In this document: positions 28,947 through 38,350 of the stretch, piece after piece
How the letters are laid out: every line of letters begins with the position of its first letter
How positions within the stretch are numbered: the stretch's first letter is position 1
Origin: Rhizobium sp. CF080
GTDB lineage: Bacteria > Pseudomonadota > Alphaproteobacteria > Rhizobiales > Rhizobiaceae
Length of the DNA stretch: 64,000 nucleotides
NCBI RefSeq assembly: GCF_000282095.2
Contig: NZ_AKKC02000015.1
Location: forward strand, 372,001-436,000
Direction of reading: 5' to 3'
Program-made: the position numbers and the translations under genes
The notes under the pieces: generated by a model
Databases searched by the model: none
The model's input: only the letters and a program-made list of their open reading frames with translations
Told to the model about the DNA's origin: nothing

Positions 28947-29780
28947 TCAAAACCCGAAGAGGAAGCCCGCAACCGATATATCAAGATGGCCCGTCGTGGC
29001 CGTATAAACAAGCGTTAGCAGGAACGCCGCGAAACAGGCGAAAACGAGGCCGTCGACGCGATCCATGACGCCACCATGCCCCGGAATGAGATGGCTGGAA
29101 TCCTTCACGCCAAACCGGCGCTTGATGAAGGATTCGAACAGATCCCCCACCTGGCTCGCCACCGAGAGCAGGAACGCGACCGCCACCGTCCAGGCAGACA
29201 GCCGCGAAAAGACGCCGAGCGTCAAAGCCGAGCTTGCGATCACACCTGACACAGTGCCGCCGATTGCGCCCGACCATGTCTTGCCGGGTGAAATCCGCGG
29301 CGCAAGTTTTGGGCCCTTCAGGGCGCGGCCGACGAAATAGGCGAGGATATCGGTCGCCCAGACGACCGCGAAAATGAAGAGGGTCGCGACGAACCCTGCC
29401 TGGTCCTCGGCACGGATCGCTGCCAGCGAGATACCGCTCAAGCCTGCGTAAAAGATGCCGCCCGGCAGCCACCAGCTGCCCTTGCGCAACAGCACGAGAA
29501 GAATGGCCGTGATCATCGCGCCGCCGAGGATGGGCACCGAGAGCTCACCTCCGTCCGCCACAAGGTCGATGGCGATCAGAAGAATGGTGGCCCAGCCAAA
29601 GGCATTGGCCCGGAAATCGCGCTCGGCGAGCCGAGTAATCGTCGACCATTCGTAATAGATCAGAACCGCCATCGCGGCTGTCACGGCGCGGAACGGCAAG
29701 CCGCCATACCAGGTGGCCGTCAGGACCACGACCGCAAGAACCAATGCAGATGCGATGCGGCGCCTCAGTTCAGCGCTCAT
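28947..29780 (-). CDS. cdsA: Phosphatidate cytidylyltransferase
   Basis: 277 residues with about eight membrane helices and the C-terminal CdsA signature KRRFGVKDSSHLIPGHGGVMDRVDG, preceded by RISPGKTWSGAIGG. Makes CDP-diacylglycerol for phospholipid synthesis. The ATG at 29780 overlaps the uppS stop (TGATG), which fixes the start; a longer frame to 29888 only shadows uppS. Confidence 0.96.
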   Translation of the reverse strand: MSAELRRRIASALVLAVVVLTATWYGGLPFRAVTAAMAVLIYYEWSTITRLAERDFRANAFGWATILLIAIDLVADGGELSVPILGGAMITAILLVLLRKGSWWLPGGIFYAGLSGISLAAIRAEDQAGFVATLFIFAVVWATDILAYFVGRALKGPKLAPRISPGKTWSGAIGGTVSGVIASSALTLGVFSRLSAWTVAVAFLLSVASQVGDLFESFIKRRFGVKDSSHLIPGHGGVMDRVDGLVFACFAAFLLTLVYTATTGHLDISVAGFLFGF

Positions 29781-30523
29781 CAACCGCCCACCGCTATCGT
29801 TTTGTTCGACAGCCCGCCGAAGCGCCGGTCGCGGGAGGCATAGATCTTCAAGGCGTCGAAGAAGAGTTTCCGATCGAAATCCGGCCAATAGTCCGGCAGG
29901 AAGATAAATTCGGAATAGGCCGCCTGCCAGAGCAGGAAGTTCGAAAGCCGCTCTTCGCCGCTGGTCCGGATGATCAGGTCCGGATCGGGAATGCCGGCGG
30001 TATCCAGCTTTGCGCTGATCTTGTCCGGGTCGATCTCGGATGCCTTGAGGATGCCCGCCTCGACGTCTTTGGCGAGGTTGGCGACGGCACGGGCGATCTC
30101 GTCTCGGGCTCCGTAGTTGAAGGCGATGATCAGGGTGAGTGCCGTATTGAACCTTGTCGTTTCTTCTGCTTCGAGAAGAAGCGGAAGGATGTCGCTGCGC
30201 AGCTTCTCGCGCTCGCCGATCACCCGGATGCGGACGTTCTCGCGGTGCAATTCGGCCAGATCCTGGCGGATGAAGCGCCGGAGAAGACCGAGCAGGTCCC
30301 TCACTTCGGTTTCAGGCCGGCTCCAGTTCTCCGAAGAAAACGCAAAGAGCGTCAGATATTTGACGCCCGCATCGCCGGCAGCCCGCACCGTTTCGCGAAC
30401 CGCTTCGACGCCCTTGCTATGTCCGACCGTCCGAGGAAGCCCGCGCTTGTTGGCCCAGCGTCCGTTGCCATCCATGATAATGGCAACGTGTTGAGGGATG
30501 ATTGCAAGCTCGGGGTTCACCAT
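29780..30523 (-). CDS. uppS: Undecaprenyl diphosphate synthase
   Basis: 247-residue cis-prenyltransferase making the lipid carrier for peptidoglycan and lipopolysaccharide. Motifs: IIMDGNGRWANKRGLPRTVGH (catalytic Asp), LTLFAFSSENWSRP, IIAFNYGARDEI and IIRTSGEERLSNFLLWQAAYSE. Overlaps cdsA by one base. GGAG lies eleven bases before the ATG. Confidence 0.97.
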   Translation of the reverse strand: MVNPELAIIPQHVAIIMDGNGRWANKRGLPRTVGHSKGVEAVRETVRAAGDAGVKYLTLFAFSSENWSRPETEVRDLLGLLRRFIRQDLAELHRENVRIRVIGEREKLRSDILPLLLEAEETTRFNTALTLIIAFNYGARDEIARAVANLAKDVEAGILKASEIDPDKISAKLDTAGIPDPDLIIRTSGEERLSNFLLWQAAYSEFIFLPDYWPDFDRKLFFDALKIYASRDRRFGGLSNKTIAVGG

Positions 30524-30576
30524 ATTTTATGCGGCTCCTTTGGCCGCCGGGAATATGGCGGCAAACCAGGCCTAAA

Positions 30577-31134
30577 TTAGACCTGCATGATTTCCTTTTC
30601 CTTGTCGCCAAGCAAGCGGTCGACCTCGGAAATCGTATCGTCCGTCATCTTCTGTACTTTTTCCGACTGCGAACGGCTCTCGTCCTGACCGATGTCGCCG
30701 TCCTTTTCGGCCTTTTTCAGGCCGTCCATGCCATCGCGGCGGACGTGACGAACAGCGACCTTGGCCTTTTCCGCATAATCATGCGCAACCTTGACCAGCG
30801 ACTTGCGGCGCTCCTCGTTGAGCTCGGGGAGCGGAATGCGCAGGTTCTGGCCATCGACGATCGGGTTGAGGCCGAGGTTTGATTCGCGGATTGCCCGATC
30901 GACGGCGCCGACCATCGACTTGTCCCAGATGGACACGCCGAGCATGCGCGCTTCCGGCACGGTGATGTTGGCCACCTGGTTGAGCGGCACGCGCGAACCA
31001 TAGGCTTCGACCATCACCGGATCGAGAATGTTGGCCGAGGCGCGGCCGGTGCGCAGCGACGCGATATCGCTTTTGAACGCGTTGATCGCGCCTTCCATGC
31101 GGCGCTTGATGTCGTTGAGGTCGATTCCACTCAT
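30577..31134 (-). CDS. frr: Ribosome recycling factor
   Basis: 185 residues, the normal length, with FKSDIASLRTGRASANILDPVMVEAYGS, VPLNQVANITVPEARML and VRHVRRDGMDGLKKAEKDG. Splits post-termination ribosomes together with EF-G. It lies between pyrH and uppS, the common bacterial order. Confidence 0.98.
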   Translation of the reverse strand: MSGIDLNDIKRRMEGAINAFKSDIASLRTGRASANILDPVMVEAYGSRVPLNQVANITVPEARMLGVSIWDKSMVGAVDRAIRESNLGLNPIVDGQNLRIPLPELNEERRKSLVKVAHDYAEKAKVAVRHVRRDGMDGLKKAEKDGDIGQDESRSQSEKVQKMTDDTISEVDRLLGDKEKEIMQV

Positions 31135-31179
31135 CCGTCTACTCCCGTATGTTGTCTGGGCGGCCCGCGATGCCGCGCC

Positions 31180-31902
31180 TTAATTGTCCGCTACGATGGT
31201 CTTGCGGCCGCCGCCGGTCAAGATTTGGGCGAAGCCGCCCTTCTCATGGATCGAAAAAACGATGATCGGGATGGAGTTTTCGCGGGCAAGTGCCACTGCC
31301 GCCACATCCATCACCGCCAGACCCTTTTCGAGCACTTCGCCATGCGTCAGCGTCTCGAACCGGGTTGCCGTCGGGTCCTTCTTGGGGTCTGCGGAATAAA
31401 TGCCGTCCACCTGGGTGCCCTTGAAGATCGCTTCCGCACCGATTTCCGCCGCGCGCAGCGCAGCCGCCGAATCGGTCGTGAAGAAAGGATTGCCGGTGCC
31501 GCCGGCGAAGATCACCACCCTGCCCTGCGCCATGTGGTGCACCGCCTGGCGCTGGGAGAAGCTCTCGCAGATCTCCGGCATCGAGATCGCTGACAGGACC
31601 ACGGTGTCGACATTCAGTTTGCGCAGCGAGGTGGCGAGCGCCAGTGCGTTGATCACCGTGCCGAGCATGCCCATGTGGTCGCCGGTCACCCGGTCGCCAC
31701 CCTTGGACGCGACCGCAACGCCGCGAAAGATATTGCCGCCGCCAACGACGACACCGACATCGACGCCCATGGCGCGCGCCTCGGCGATATCGGAGGCGAC
31801 TCGATCGGCAACCGCAACATCAATGCCGAAACCCTGGCCGCCCATCAGAGCTTCACCGGAGGCCTTGAGCAAGACACGCTTGTAGAGGGGCTGAGGCGAC
31901 AT
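31180..31902 (-). CDS. pyrH: UMP kinase
   Basis: 240-residue amino acid kinase-fold enzyme phosphorylating UMP. Motifs: RVLLKASGEALMG, VVVGGGNIFRG, and the UMP-binding VIFAGGTGNPFFTTDSAAALRA. GGAG precedes the ATG. Followed 45 bases later by frr. Confidence 0.98.
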   Translation of the reverse strand: MSPQPLYKRVLLKASGEALMGGQGFGIDVAVADRVASDIAEARAMGVDVGVVVGGGNIFRGVAVASKGGDRVTGDHMGMLGTVINALALATSLRKLNVDTVVLSAISMPEICESFSQRQAVHHMAQGRVVIFAGGTGNPFFTTDSAAALRAAEIGAEAIFKGTQVDGIYSADPKKDPTATRFETLTHGEVLEKGLAVMDVAAVALARENSIPIIVFSIHEKGGFAQILTGGGRKTIVADN

Positions 31903-31956
31903 GGAGGCTCCTTGAAATCAAAATACGGGCAGGGTCAAACGGGTTGCGGATACACG

Positions 31957-31985
31957 AAGGGCACCGGCTTGTCACCGGTGCCCTT
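31957..31985 (-). terminator. Stem-loop after tsf (possible terminator)
   Basis: An 11-base perfect stem (31957-31967 with 31975-31985) and 7-base loop between the tsf stop and pyrH. Only two T follow the stem on the minus strand, so it may be a weak terminator or an mRNA-stabilising hairpin. Confidence 0.55.
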
Positions 31986-32014
31986 ACGCTTTCGACAGCT
32001 TTAGCTAACGAATA

Positions 32015-32941
32015 TCAGCCTTTGGCGACCGCTGCGACTTCAGCGGCAAAATCCGTTTCTTCCTTTTCGACGCCTTCGCCGAGCAGCAGACGGGCCATGC
32101 CGGTGACTTCGATCGCAGCGCCTGCCAGCTTTTCAGCATCCTTGACGGCCTGACCGACGGTCACGTCCGGGTTGACGACGAAGGCCTGCGACAGAAGGGC
32201 AACTTCTTCGAAGAACTTGCGCATGCGGCCATCGACCATCTTTTCGATGATCGCGTCCGGCTTGCCGGAAGCGCGCGACTGCTCGATGAAGACGTTGCGT
32301 TCGCGCTCGGCCACAGTCGCGTCGACTTCTTCGGCGCGGATGGCGAGCGGGTTGGTGGCAGCGATGTGCATGGCGACCTGGCGTCCGATCGAGGACAGGA
32401 CTTCCTTGTCGCCGACCGACTTCAGGGCGACCAGAACGCCGAGCTTGCCGATGCCGTCGCCGGCAGCGTTATGGACATAGGTCGCGACGACGCCGTGCTC
32501 GACCTGAAGCAGGGCGGAGCGACGCAGGGTCATGTTCTCGCCGATCGTGGCGATCGCGTCCTTGATGGTGTCGGCAACCGGCTTGCCGGAAGCCGGATAG
32601 GTGGCAGCCGAGATCGCTTCGACGGAACCGTCGGTCGTGAGCGCAACGCTGGCGATGCCGCGGACGAGGTCCTGGAACGCATCGTTGCGGGCAACGAAGT
32701 CGGTTTCCGAGTTGAGCTCGACGACGACGGCCCTGTGGCCGGCGCTGGCAATGCCGATCAGGCCTTCGGCTGCGGTGCGGCCAGACTTCTTGTCGGCCTT
32801 GGAGATGCCCTTGGCGCGCAGCCAGTCGATCGCCGCTTCGATGTCGCCGTTCGTTTCGGTCAGCGCCTTCTTGCAGTCCATCATGCCTGCGCCGGACTTT
32901 TCGCGCAGTTCCTTTACCAGTGCAGCGGTGATTTCAGCCAT
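32015..32941 (-). CDS. tsf: Elongation factor Ts
   Basis: 308 residues. N-terminal UBA-like module with VKELREKSGAGMMDCKKALTE, then the core domain with VVVELNSETDFVARNDAFQ. Nucleotide exchange factor for EF-Tu. The ATG at 32941 (MAEITAALV) is the family start; the frame extends upstream to 32998 without support. It lies downstream of rpsB as usual. Confidence 0.98.
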   Translation of the reverse strand: MAEITAALVKELREKSGAGMMDCKKALTETNGDIEAAIDWLRAKGISKADKKSGRTAAEGLIGIASAGHRAVVVELNSETDFVARNDAFQDLVRGIASVALTTDGSVEAISAATYPASGKPVADTIKDAIATIGENMTLRRSALLQVEHGVVATYVHNAAGDGIGKLGVLVALKSVGDKEVLSSIGRQVAMHIAATNPLAIRAEEVDATVAERERNVFIEQSRASGKPDAIIEKMVDGRMRKFFEEVALLSQAFVVNPDVTVGQAVKDAEKLAGAAIEVTGMARLLLGEGVEKEETDFAAEVAAVAKG

Positions 32942-33148
32942 TGTTTTGCCTCTTGTCGGTTCAAGTGCGTGTCGCCGGAAAAACGTCGGCGGACTCAAAA
33001 GTTTTGGGACGAATGTACCCGGAAGTATGACAGCGTGATGAAGACATCACGCAAGCGATCGCCTCGACGACGGAGCGGTGGCAGATCGCCTTGAAACGAC
33101 CAAGGCCAGGGATCGGTATCTCTGGCCTCGATCGAATTTCAGAAAGGA

Positions 33149-33167
33149 GGAGCGGCCAAGCCGCTCC
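33149..33167 (-). terminator. Hairpin between rpsB and tsf
   Basis: GGAGCGGC, 3-base loop, GCCGCTCC, followed on the minus strand by TCCTTTCT. It lies about 10 bases after the rpsB stop and is probably a partial terminator or attenuator that lowers tsf relative to rpsB. Confidence 0.55.
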
Positions 33168-33176
33168 ATCCGGCCT

Positions 33177-33950
33177 TTAAGCTTCTGCTTCTGCTTCGCC
33201 TTCGAGCGCCGGCTCGATCGGAGCTTCGGCGGAGGCGCCGATGTCACGGCCCGAAGCGCCCTGCTGGCGCGCGATGCCGTCGATGGCAGCGCGAGCGATC
33301 AGGTCGGTATAGAGAGCGATGGCACGCGAGGCGTCGTCGTTACCCGGGATCGGGTAGTCGATGAGGTCCGGATCGCAGTTCGAATCGATGATGGCGACGA
33401 CCGGAATGCCCAGGCGCTTGGCTTCGTCGATGGCGATCTTTTCCTTGTTGGTGTCGATGATGAACATCAGGTCCGGAGTGCCGCCCATGTCGCGGATACC
33501 GCCGAGAGCCTTGTCCAGCTTTTCGCGTTCGCGCTCGAGGTTCAGGCGTTCCTTCTTGGAATAGCCGGACTGTTCCGAGTTCAGGATCTCGTCGAGCTTG
33601 CGCAGACGCTGGATCGAGTTCGAAATGGTCTTCCAGTTGGTCATCATGCCGCCGAGCCAGCGGGAGTTGACGTAGTACTGGGCCGAACGCTTGGCCGAGT
33701 CGGCGATCAGTTCGGACGCCTGGCGCTTGGTGCCGACGAACAGAACGCGGCCGCCGCGGGCGACGGTGTCGGACACGACCTGAAGGGCGCGCGACAGCAT
33801 CGGAACGGTCTGGGCCAGGTCGATGATGTGGATGTTGTTACGGTCGCCGAAGATGTACGGCTTCATCTTCGGGTTCCAGCGGTGAGTCTGGTGGCCGAAG
33901 TGAACACCTGCTTCGAGAAGCTGGCGCATAGAGAAATCGGGCAATGCCAT
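33177..33950 (-). CDS. rpsB: 30S ribosomal protein S2
   Basis: 257 residues: N-terminal MRQLLEAGVHFGHQTHRWNPKMK, IHIIDLAQT, GGMMTNWKTISNSI and the C-terminal IPGNDDASRAIALYTDLIA are classic S2 blocks. An acidic Glu/Ala-rich tail is typical of alphaproteobacteria. First gene of rpsB-tsf; the ~210 bases upstream hold the promoter and leader. Confidence 0.98.
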   Translation of the reverse strand: MALPDFSMRQLLEAGVHFGHQTHRWNPKMKPYIFGDRNNIHIIDLAQTVPMLSRALQVVSDTVARGGRVLFVGTKRQASELIADSAKRSAQYYVNSRWLGGMMTNWKTISNSIQRLRKLDEILNSEQSGYSKKERLNLEREREKLDKALGGIRDMGGTPDLMFIIDTNKEKIAIDEAKRLGIPVVAIIDSNCDPDLIDYPIPGNDDASRAIALYTDLIARAAIDGIARQQGASGRDIGASAEAPIEPALEGEAEAEA

Positions 33951-34161
33951 GCCTAGTTATCCTTTTCCGGTTGAACCTCCGCAAGGCGAACAGCACCCTC
34001 TTCGAGAATGCCACCGGGCGGAACAGACCGGATTTCTCCCGGACCATCCCATGCCTTACGTGTGGAATGCGGCTGCCCATACATTCGATTTGCCGCAAAA
34101 GCAAGTGTATCACGAAAAATGTGTGGACTTGCGGACGGGTTGCCCCGCCGAGAACCTCGGA

Positions 34162-35013
34162 TCACTTCGCCGGGGCTGGCGGGCACACGTCCTGCTGCGG
34201 CTTCAACAACTCCAGCTTGACCAGGCTCCCGGACAGCACGAAGTCACCGTAGTCCATGGTGAGATCGCGGGTGATGCCGTTTTCGTAGAGCTTGAACGAC
34301 ATGTTGTAGACCGGGGTCGGGTCGCCCGCCGCATTCTCGTTGAAATAGGCGATCGTCACCGGCCAATAGGGTGTTTTTGCAAACTCGCCCGCCTTGTCGG
34401 CGTCGACGTCATCCTTCTGCGCCGTCTGCGACTTTCCGATCACCGTCGTGGTCAGGAGCGCCTGGTCGCCGTTCTCCGAACCGTCGAAAACGCGCGCCTC
34501 GAAGAAGTTCTTGCCCTGCTTGGCATTCTCTATGACGTCAAGCATGTGGTTGGTCGGGAAATCGCTCGCCGGCAGGTCGATTTCGCGGCCGTCGGGCTGG
34601 GTGATTTCCACCTTGACGCCCTTGTCGGCGACCGAGGCATCGCCGCTCAGCTGCTTGTCGAGCTGCTCGTCGGTGAAGGACTTGGTCTCGAAATGAAACT
34701 GGTTTGCGGCCATGTCCTCGAAGGTCGTGGTCTGCTGGTCGCTGAGGCGCGTCTCCTCGCCCGTATCGATCTTGGTGACCAGCCGGAAATTGGTGGAAAA
34801 GCCGGTGCAGACCGAGCCGCTGAACTCATAGACCATGCGGCCGAACATGCCTTCGATGCCGGAACGTTCCGAGGCTTTCTTGAGCTTCAGGTCGTAAATG
34901 GCGCGATGCGGGACGAGCAGCCGGGCGGCACCGTCGGTATTCGCGTCCGCGGAGGTGGTAGCCGCAAGGCTCAGACCGCCGGCAAGGATCACCCCGAGGC
35001 TCATTCGCAACAT
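34162..35013 (-). CDS. eipB: EipB-like periplasmic cell-envelope integrity protein (DUF1849)
   Basis: 283 residues with signal peptide (~1-24). The mature N-terminus LLVPHRAIYDLKLKKA and the pair Cys69 (GSVCTGF) and Cys277 (QQDVCPPAP) match Brucella EipB, a beta-spiral periplasmic protein stabilised by a disulfide and needed for envelope integrity. Those two cysteines are the only ones in the mature protein, which supports the assignment. It is divergent from ridA across a ~110-base region. Confidence 0.88.
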   Translation of the reverse strand: MLRMSLGVILAGGLSLAATTSADANTDGAARLLVPHRAIYDLKLKKASERSGIEGMFGRMVYEFSGSVCTGFSTNFRLVTKIDTGEETRLSDQQTTTFEDMAANQFHFETKSFTDEQLDKQLSGDASVADKGVKVEITQPDGREIDLPASDFPTNHMLDVIENAKQGKNFFEARVFDGSENGDQALLTTTVIGKSQTAQKDDVDADKAGEFAKTPYWPVTIAYFNENAAGDPTPVYNMSFKLYENGITRDLTMDYGDFVLSGSLVKLELLKPQQDVCPPAPAK

Positions 35014-35123
35014 TCACATTCTCCTGTTGGACTCAGTTGGGGATGTTATAAGAACGCCATCTGACCAAGCTAAGGCCTTGATGCAGGATTTTTGAAGAAT
35101 TTACAACAAAACGGGAGTCGAAA

Positions 35124-35594
35124 ATGACCGAAGCCATCGAAGGCCGCCTGAAGGAACTGGGGATCGTCCTCCCCGTCGCGGCCGCACCCGCCGCCAATTA
35201 CCTGCCCTATGTGATCACCGGCAACCTGCTGTTCATCTCCGGCCAGTTGCCGAACGAGAACGGCAAAGTGGCGGTCACGGGCCTTGTCGGCGCGGATGTC
35301 GACGTGCAGGCGGCGAGCCGCGCGGCCGAGCTCTGCGCCATCAATATCCTCGCCCAGGCAAAAGCTGCGTTGGGTGGCGATCTCGGCCGGATCAAGCGGG
35401 TGGTCAAGCTTTCGAGCTTCGTCGCCTCGGCACCCGGCTTTGCCGAACAGCATATCGTCACCAACGGCGCATCGAACCTGATCGCCAACGTTCTCGGCGA
35501 GGCCGGCAAGCATGCGCGCGCCGCCGTCGGCATGGCGGCGCTACCACTCAACGCTTCCGTGGAAATCGAAGCCATCATCGAGATCGAAGCATGA
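35124..35594 (+). CDS. RidA family protein (YjgF-like)
   Basis: 156 residues of the longer RidA subgroup: LPYVITGNLLFISGQLP, VDVQAASRAAELCAINILAQ, VVKLSSFVASAPGF and ARAAVGMAALPLNASVEIEAI. RidA proper deaminates reactive imines; this subgroup has less defined activity. GGGAG precedes the ATG. Its stop overlaps the next start (ATGA). Confidence 0.92.
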   Translation: MTEAIEGRLKELGIVLPVAAAPAANYLPYVITGNLLFISGQLPNENGKVAVTGLVGADVDVQAASRAAELCAINILAQAKAALGGDLGRIKRVVKLSSFVASAPGFAEQHIVTNGASNLIANVLGEAGKHARAAVGMAALPLNASVEIEAIIEIEA

Positions 35595-36328
35595 CCGACG
35601 CCACCTGGATCAAGGACCTTCCCGTCGCCCATCGCGGCTATCACGACATGAACCAGCAAGTCTGGGAAAACACGCTGTCGGCGTTTTCCCGCGCGGTCGA
35701 AGCCGGTTTTGCGATCGAATGCGACGTGCAGCTTGCCGCCGACAGCGTGCCGGTGATCTTCCACGACCATGATCTCGAACGGCTCTGCGGCATCAAGGGC
35801 GACATCCGCGAGAAGACCTCCGCGGAACTCGGCATGCTGTCGGTTGGTCAGACGAAAGACAAGATACCGACCTTGAAGCAGATGCTTGCGCTCGTCGCCG
35901 GCAAGGTGCCCCTCGTCATCGAGATCAAGGGGCGCGAGGGCGATGGCGACGATGACGGGTTCGCCGAGGCGGTGCTGGAGGTTCTCGAAGGCTATCAGGG
36001 CAAGGTGGCGCTGATGAGCTTCGACTATCACATCCTGCGTGACCTGAAGACAGCCGGTTCGCCCTACCCGCTCGGCCTGACGGCCATGGGCGACAAGCCC
36101 GAGGAATTCTTCGAGCATGACGAGGCCATGCAACTTGGCCTCGACTTCATTTCCTATCACTATCCCCACCTGCCGAACACGTTCATCACAGCTCAGAGAG
36201 CGGCCGGAATTCCGGTCATTACCTGGACCGTGAGGGATGCAAACGGCCGCGAACATACCTATAAATATGCCGACCAGATGACATTCGAAGGTTTTGATCC
36301 GCGGGAGGCAACCTCCCCCTCCCTGTAA
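35591..36328 (+). CDS. Glycerophosphodiester phosphodiesterase family protein
   Basis: 245-residue cytoplasmic GDPD (UgpQ-like) TIM barrel. The catalytic pair of blocks is visible: AHRGYHDMNQQVWENTLSAF, AIECDVQLAADSVPVIFHDHDLERLCG, and VIEIKGR. The last part (PVITWTVRDANG) is also typical. Overlaps ridA by four bases and is followed 8 bases later by the FemAB-like gene, forming a small operon. Confidence 0.93.
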   Translation: MTDATWIKDLPVAHRGYHDMNQQVWENTLSAFSRAVEAGFAIECDVQLAADSVPVIFHDHDLERLCGIKGDIREKTSAELGMLSVGQTKDKIPTLKQMLALVAGKVPLVIEIKGREGDGDDDGFAEAVLEVLEGYQGKVALMSFDYHILRDLKTAGSPYPLGLTAMGDKPEEFFEHDEAMQLGLDFISYHYPHLPNTFITAQRAAGIPVITWTVRDANGREHTYKYADQMTFEGFDPREATSPSL

Positions 36329-36336
36329 AGCAGCGT

Positions 36337-37533
36337 ATGACCGGTAATCTTACCATCCGCATCGAAAAGTCCTTCTGCGCGATCAGCGAGACAAGCTGGA
36401 CGCGCCTTTCGGGCACCTCCAAATCCTCCTCCTCGGAAACGCCCTACAATCCGTTTCTGTCGCACGCCTTTCTTTCGGCACTGGAAGAATCGGGCTCCGC
36501 CACCGCCAAGACCGGCTGGCTCGGCCATCATCTTCTTCTCGAAGACGACAAGGGCACGCTGATCGGCGCGGTCCCCGGTTATCTGAAGAGCCATAGCCAG
36601 GGGGAATACGTCTTCGACCACGGCTGGGCCGACGCTTTCGAGCGGGCCGGCGGGCGTTATTACCCGAAACTGCAATGCACCGTGCCGTTTACGCCGGCAA
36701 GCGGTCCGAGGCTTCTCGTGTCCGACGGCTACGACAAGGATACGACGGAGCTGACGCTGGCCGCGGGTCTCCAGGAGGTGACACGTCAGCTCGGCATCTC
36801 GTCGGCGCATGTGACCTTCATTACGGAAGACCAGACCGCCGCCTTCGAAGAGGCCGACTACCTGCACCGGACCGACAAGCAATTCCATTTCATCAACGAG
36901 GGTTACGAGAACCACGATGCCTTTCTCGAAACGCTCGCCTCGCGCAAGCGCAAGGCGCTGAAGAAGGAACGCCGCGCGGCGCTCGAAAACGGCATCAGCA
37001 TCGACTGGCTGACTGGCAAGGACCTGACCGAAGATATCTGGGACCAGTTCTTCGAATTCTACATGGACACCGGCGGCCGAAAATGGGGCCGGCCTTACCT
37101 CACCCGAAAATTCTATTCGCTGATCGGCGAGCGGATGGCCGACGATATCCTGCTGGTGATGGCGAAGCGCGAGGGCAAATATGTCGCGGGCGCGATCAAC
37201 TTCATCGGCGGGGATGCGCTCTACGGCCGGCACTGGGGCTGTATCGAGGACCACCCCTTCCTGCATTTCGAGGTCTGCTATCACCAGGCGATCGATTTCG
37301 CACTTGCCAAGGGCTTGAAGCGTGTCGAAGCGGGCGCGCAAGGGGAACACAAGCTGGCGCGCGGCTACCTGCCTGTCACCACCCATTCGATGCACTATAT
37401 CGCCCATGCGGGCCTTCGACGCGCGATCGCCGACTATCTGGAACACGAACGCGAAGACGTGGAGCAGATGACGGAATATCTTGCCGAGCACAGCCCTTTC
37501 CGCAAGGGCGAGCGCCAGCAGGAACAGGACTAG
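36337..37533 (+). CDS. FemAB-like GNAT superfamily protein (PF04339/DUF482)
   Basis: 398 residues matching the alphaproteobacterial DUF482 peptidogalycan biosynthesis/recognition family: YNPFLSHAFLSALEESG near 45, GYLKSHSQGEYVFDHGWADA, and the C-terminal YHQAIDFALAKGLKRVEAGAQGEHKLARGYLPV. The fold relates to Fem aminoacyltransferases; substrate unknown. Third gene of the ridA operon. Confidence 0.9.
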   Translation: MTGNLTIRIEKSFCAISETSWTRLSGTSKSSSSETPYNPFLSHAFLSALEESGSATAKTGWLGHHLLLEDDKGTLIGAVPGYLKSHSQGEYVFDHGWADAFERAGGRYYPKLQCTVPFTPASGPRLLVSDGYDKDTTELTLAAGLQEVTRQLGISSAHVTFITEDQTAAFEEADYLHRTDKQFHFINEGYENHDAFLETLASRKRKALKKERRAALENGISIDWLTGKDLTEDIWDQFFEFYMDTGGRKWGRPYLTRKFYSLIGERMADDILLVMAKREGKYVAGAINFIGGDALYGRHWGCIEDHPFLHFEVCYHQAIDFALAKGLKRVEAGAQGEHKLARGYLPVTTHSMHYIAHAGLRRAIADYLEHEREDVEQMTEYLAEHSPFRKGERQQEQD

Positions 37534-37574
37534 GTCTTTAGAAGACGACCGGACGACAAGGAGAGGACATCACG

Positions 37575-38006
37575 ATGAGCGACCAGGCTTACGACAGCAA
37601 CAACATCTTCGGAAAAATCCTGCGTGGCGAGATTCCGTGCCATCGGGTCTACGAGGATGCCGATACGCTTGCCTTCATGGATGTCATGCCGCAATCGCCC
37701 GGTCACCTGCTGGTAATCCCGAAAGTACCGTCGCGCAACATTCTCGATGCCGATCCGGCTGTGCTTTCGAAGGTCATCCCGGTAGTGCAGAAGCTTGCCA
37801 GGGCCGCCAAGGACGCCTTCGAGGCGGATGGCATTACCGTGATCCAGTTCAACGAGCCGGCCTCCGGCCAGACCGTCTACCATCTGCATTTCCACGTCAT
37901 CCCGCGCTACGAGGGACAGGCTCTTAAGCCTCATTCGGGCCAGATGGAAAACAACGAGGTGCTTGCGGCAAACGCCGAAAAGATCATCGGCGAATTGGGC
38001 AACTGA
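37575..38006 (+). CDS. HIT family protein
   Basis: 143 residues. Histidine triad HLHFHVIPR at about 100-108 and the opening IFGKILRGEIPCHRVYEDADTLAFMDVMPQSPGHLLVIPK are typical of HINT-like nucleotide phosphoramidases. GGAGAGG lies upstream of the ATG. It closes the ridA-GDPD-FemAB-HIT cluster. Confidence 0.95.
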   Translation: MSDQAYDSNNIFGKILRGEIPCHRVYEDADTLAFMDVMPQSPGHLLVIPKVPSRNILDADPAVLSKVIPVVQKLARAAKDAFEADGITVIQFNEPASGQTVYHLHFHVIPRYEGQALKPHSGQMENNEVLAANAEKIIGELGN

Positions 38007-38011
38007 GCTTT

Positions 38012-38350
38012 CTAAAAGCCGACCCACCAGAGGCCGGTGACAAGGAGCGCCATTGGCACCGCAACCCCGATCCAGACCTTGCGGCCGGTCGCCAGGAAGA
38101 CGGCAAAACCGATGCCGGCCGCTCCCAGCCTCAGCCAGAGCGGCGAGCCGGCGAGCGTGCCGTTGGGGAAGACGATCAGTTTTGCGGTGACCGCCATGAC
38201 CAGCGCGGTCGCAACCGCCCTCACCCAGTAAAGCGCCTCGGAATCCTCGTCGAGGCGATTGCCGGTGAAGACGCCCAGCCAGCGCCAGATGTCCGTCGCC
38301 AGAAAGCCGGCGACCGCGATGACGATAAAGGTCCAGTATTCGGCGATCAT
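38012..38350 (-). CDS. azlD: AzlD-type branched-chain amino acid export subunit
   Basis: 112-residue hydrophobic protein with four predicted membrane segments. The ATG at 38350 overlaps the azlC end by four bases and gives the family N-terminus; the longer frame is a shadow of azlC. Small partner of AzlC in exporters of branched-chain amino acids and relatives. Substrate is inferred from family. Confidence 0.85.
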   Translation of the reverse strand: MIAEYWTFIVIAVAGFLATDIWRWLGVFTGNRLDEDSEALYWVRAVATALVMAVTAKLIVFPNGTLAGSPLWLRLGAAGIGFAVFLATGRKVWIGVAVPMALLVTGLWWVGF

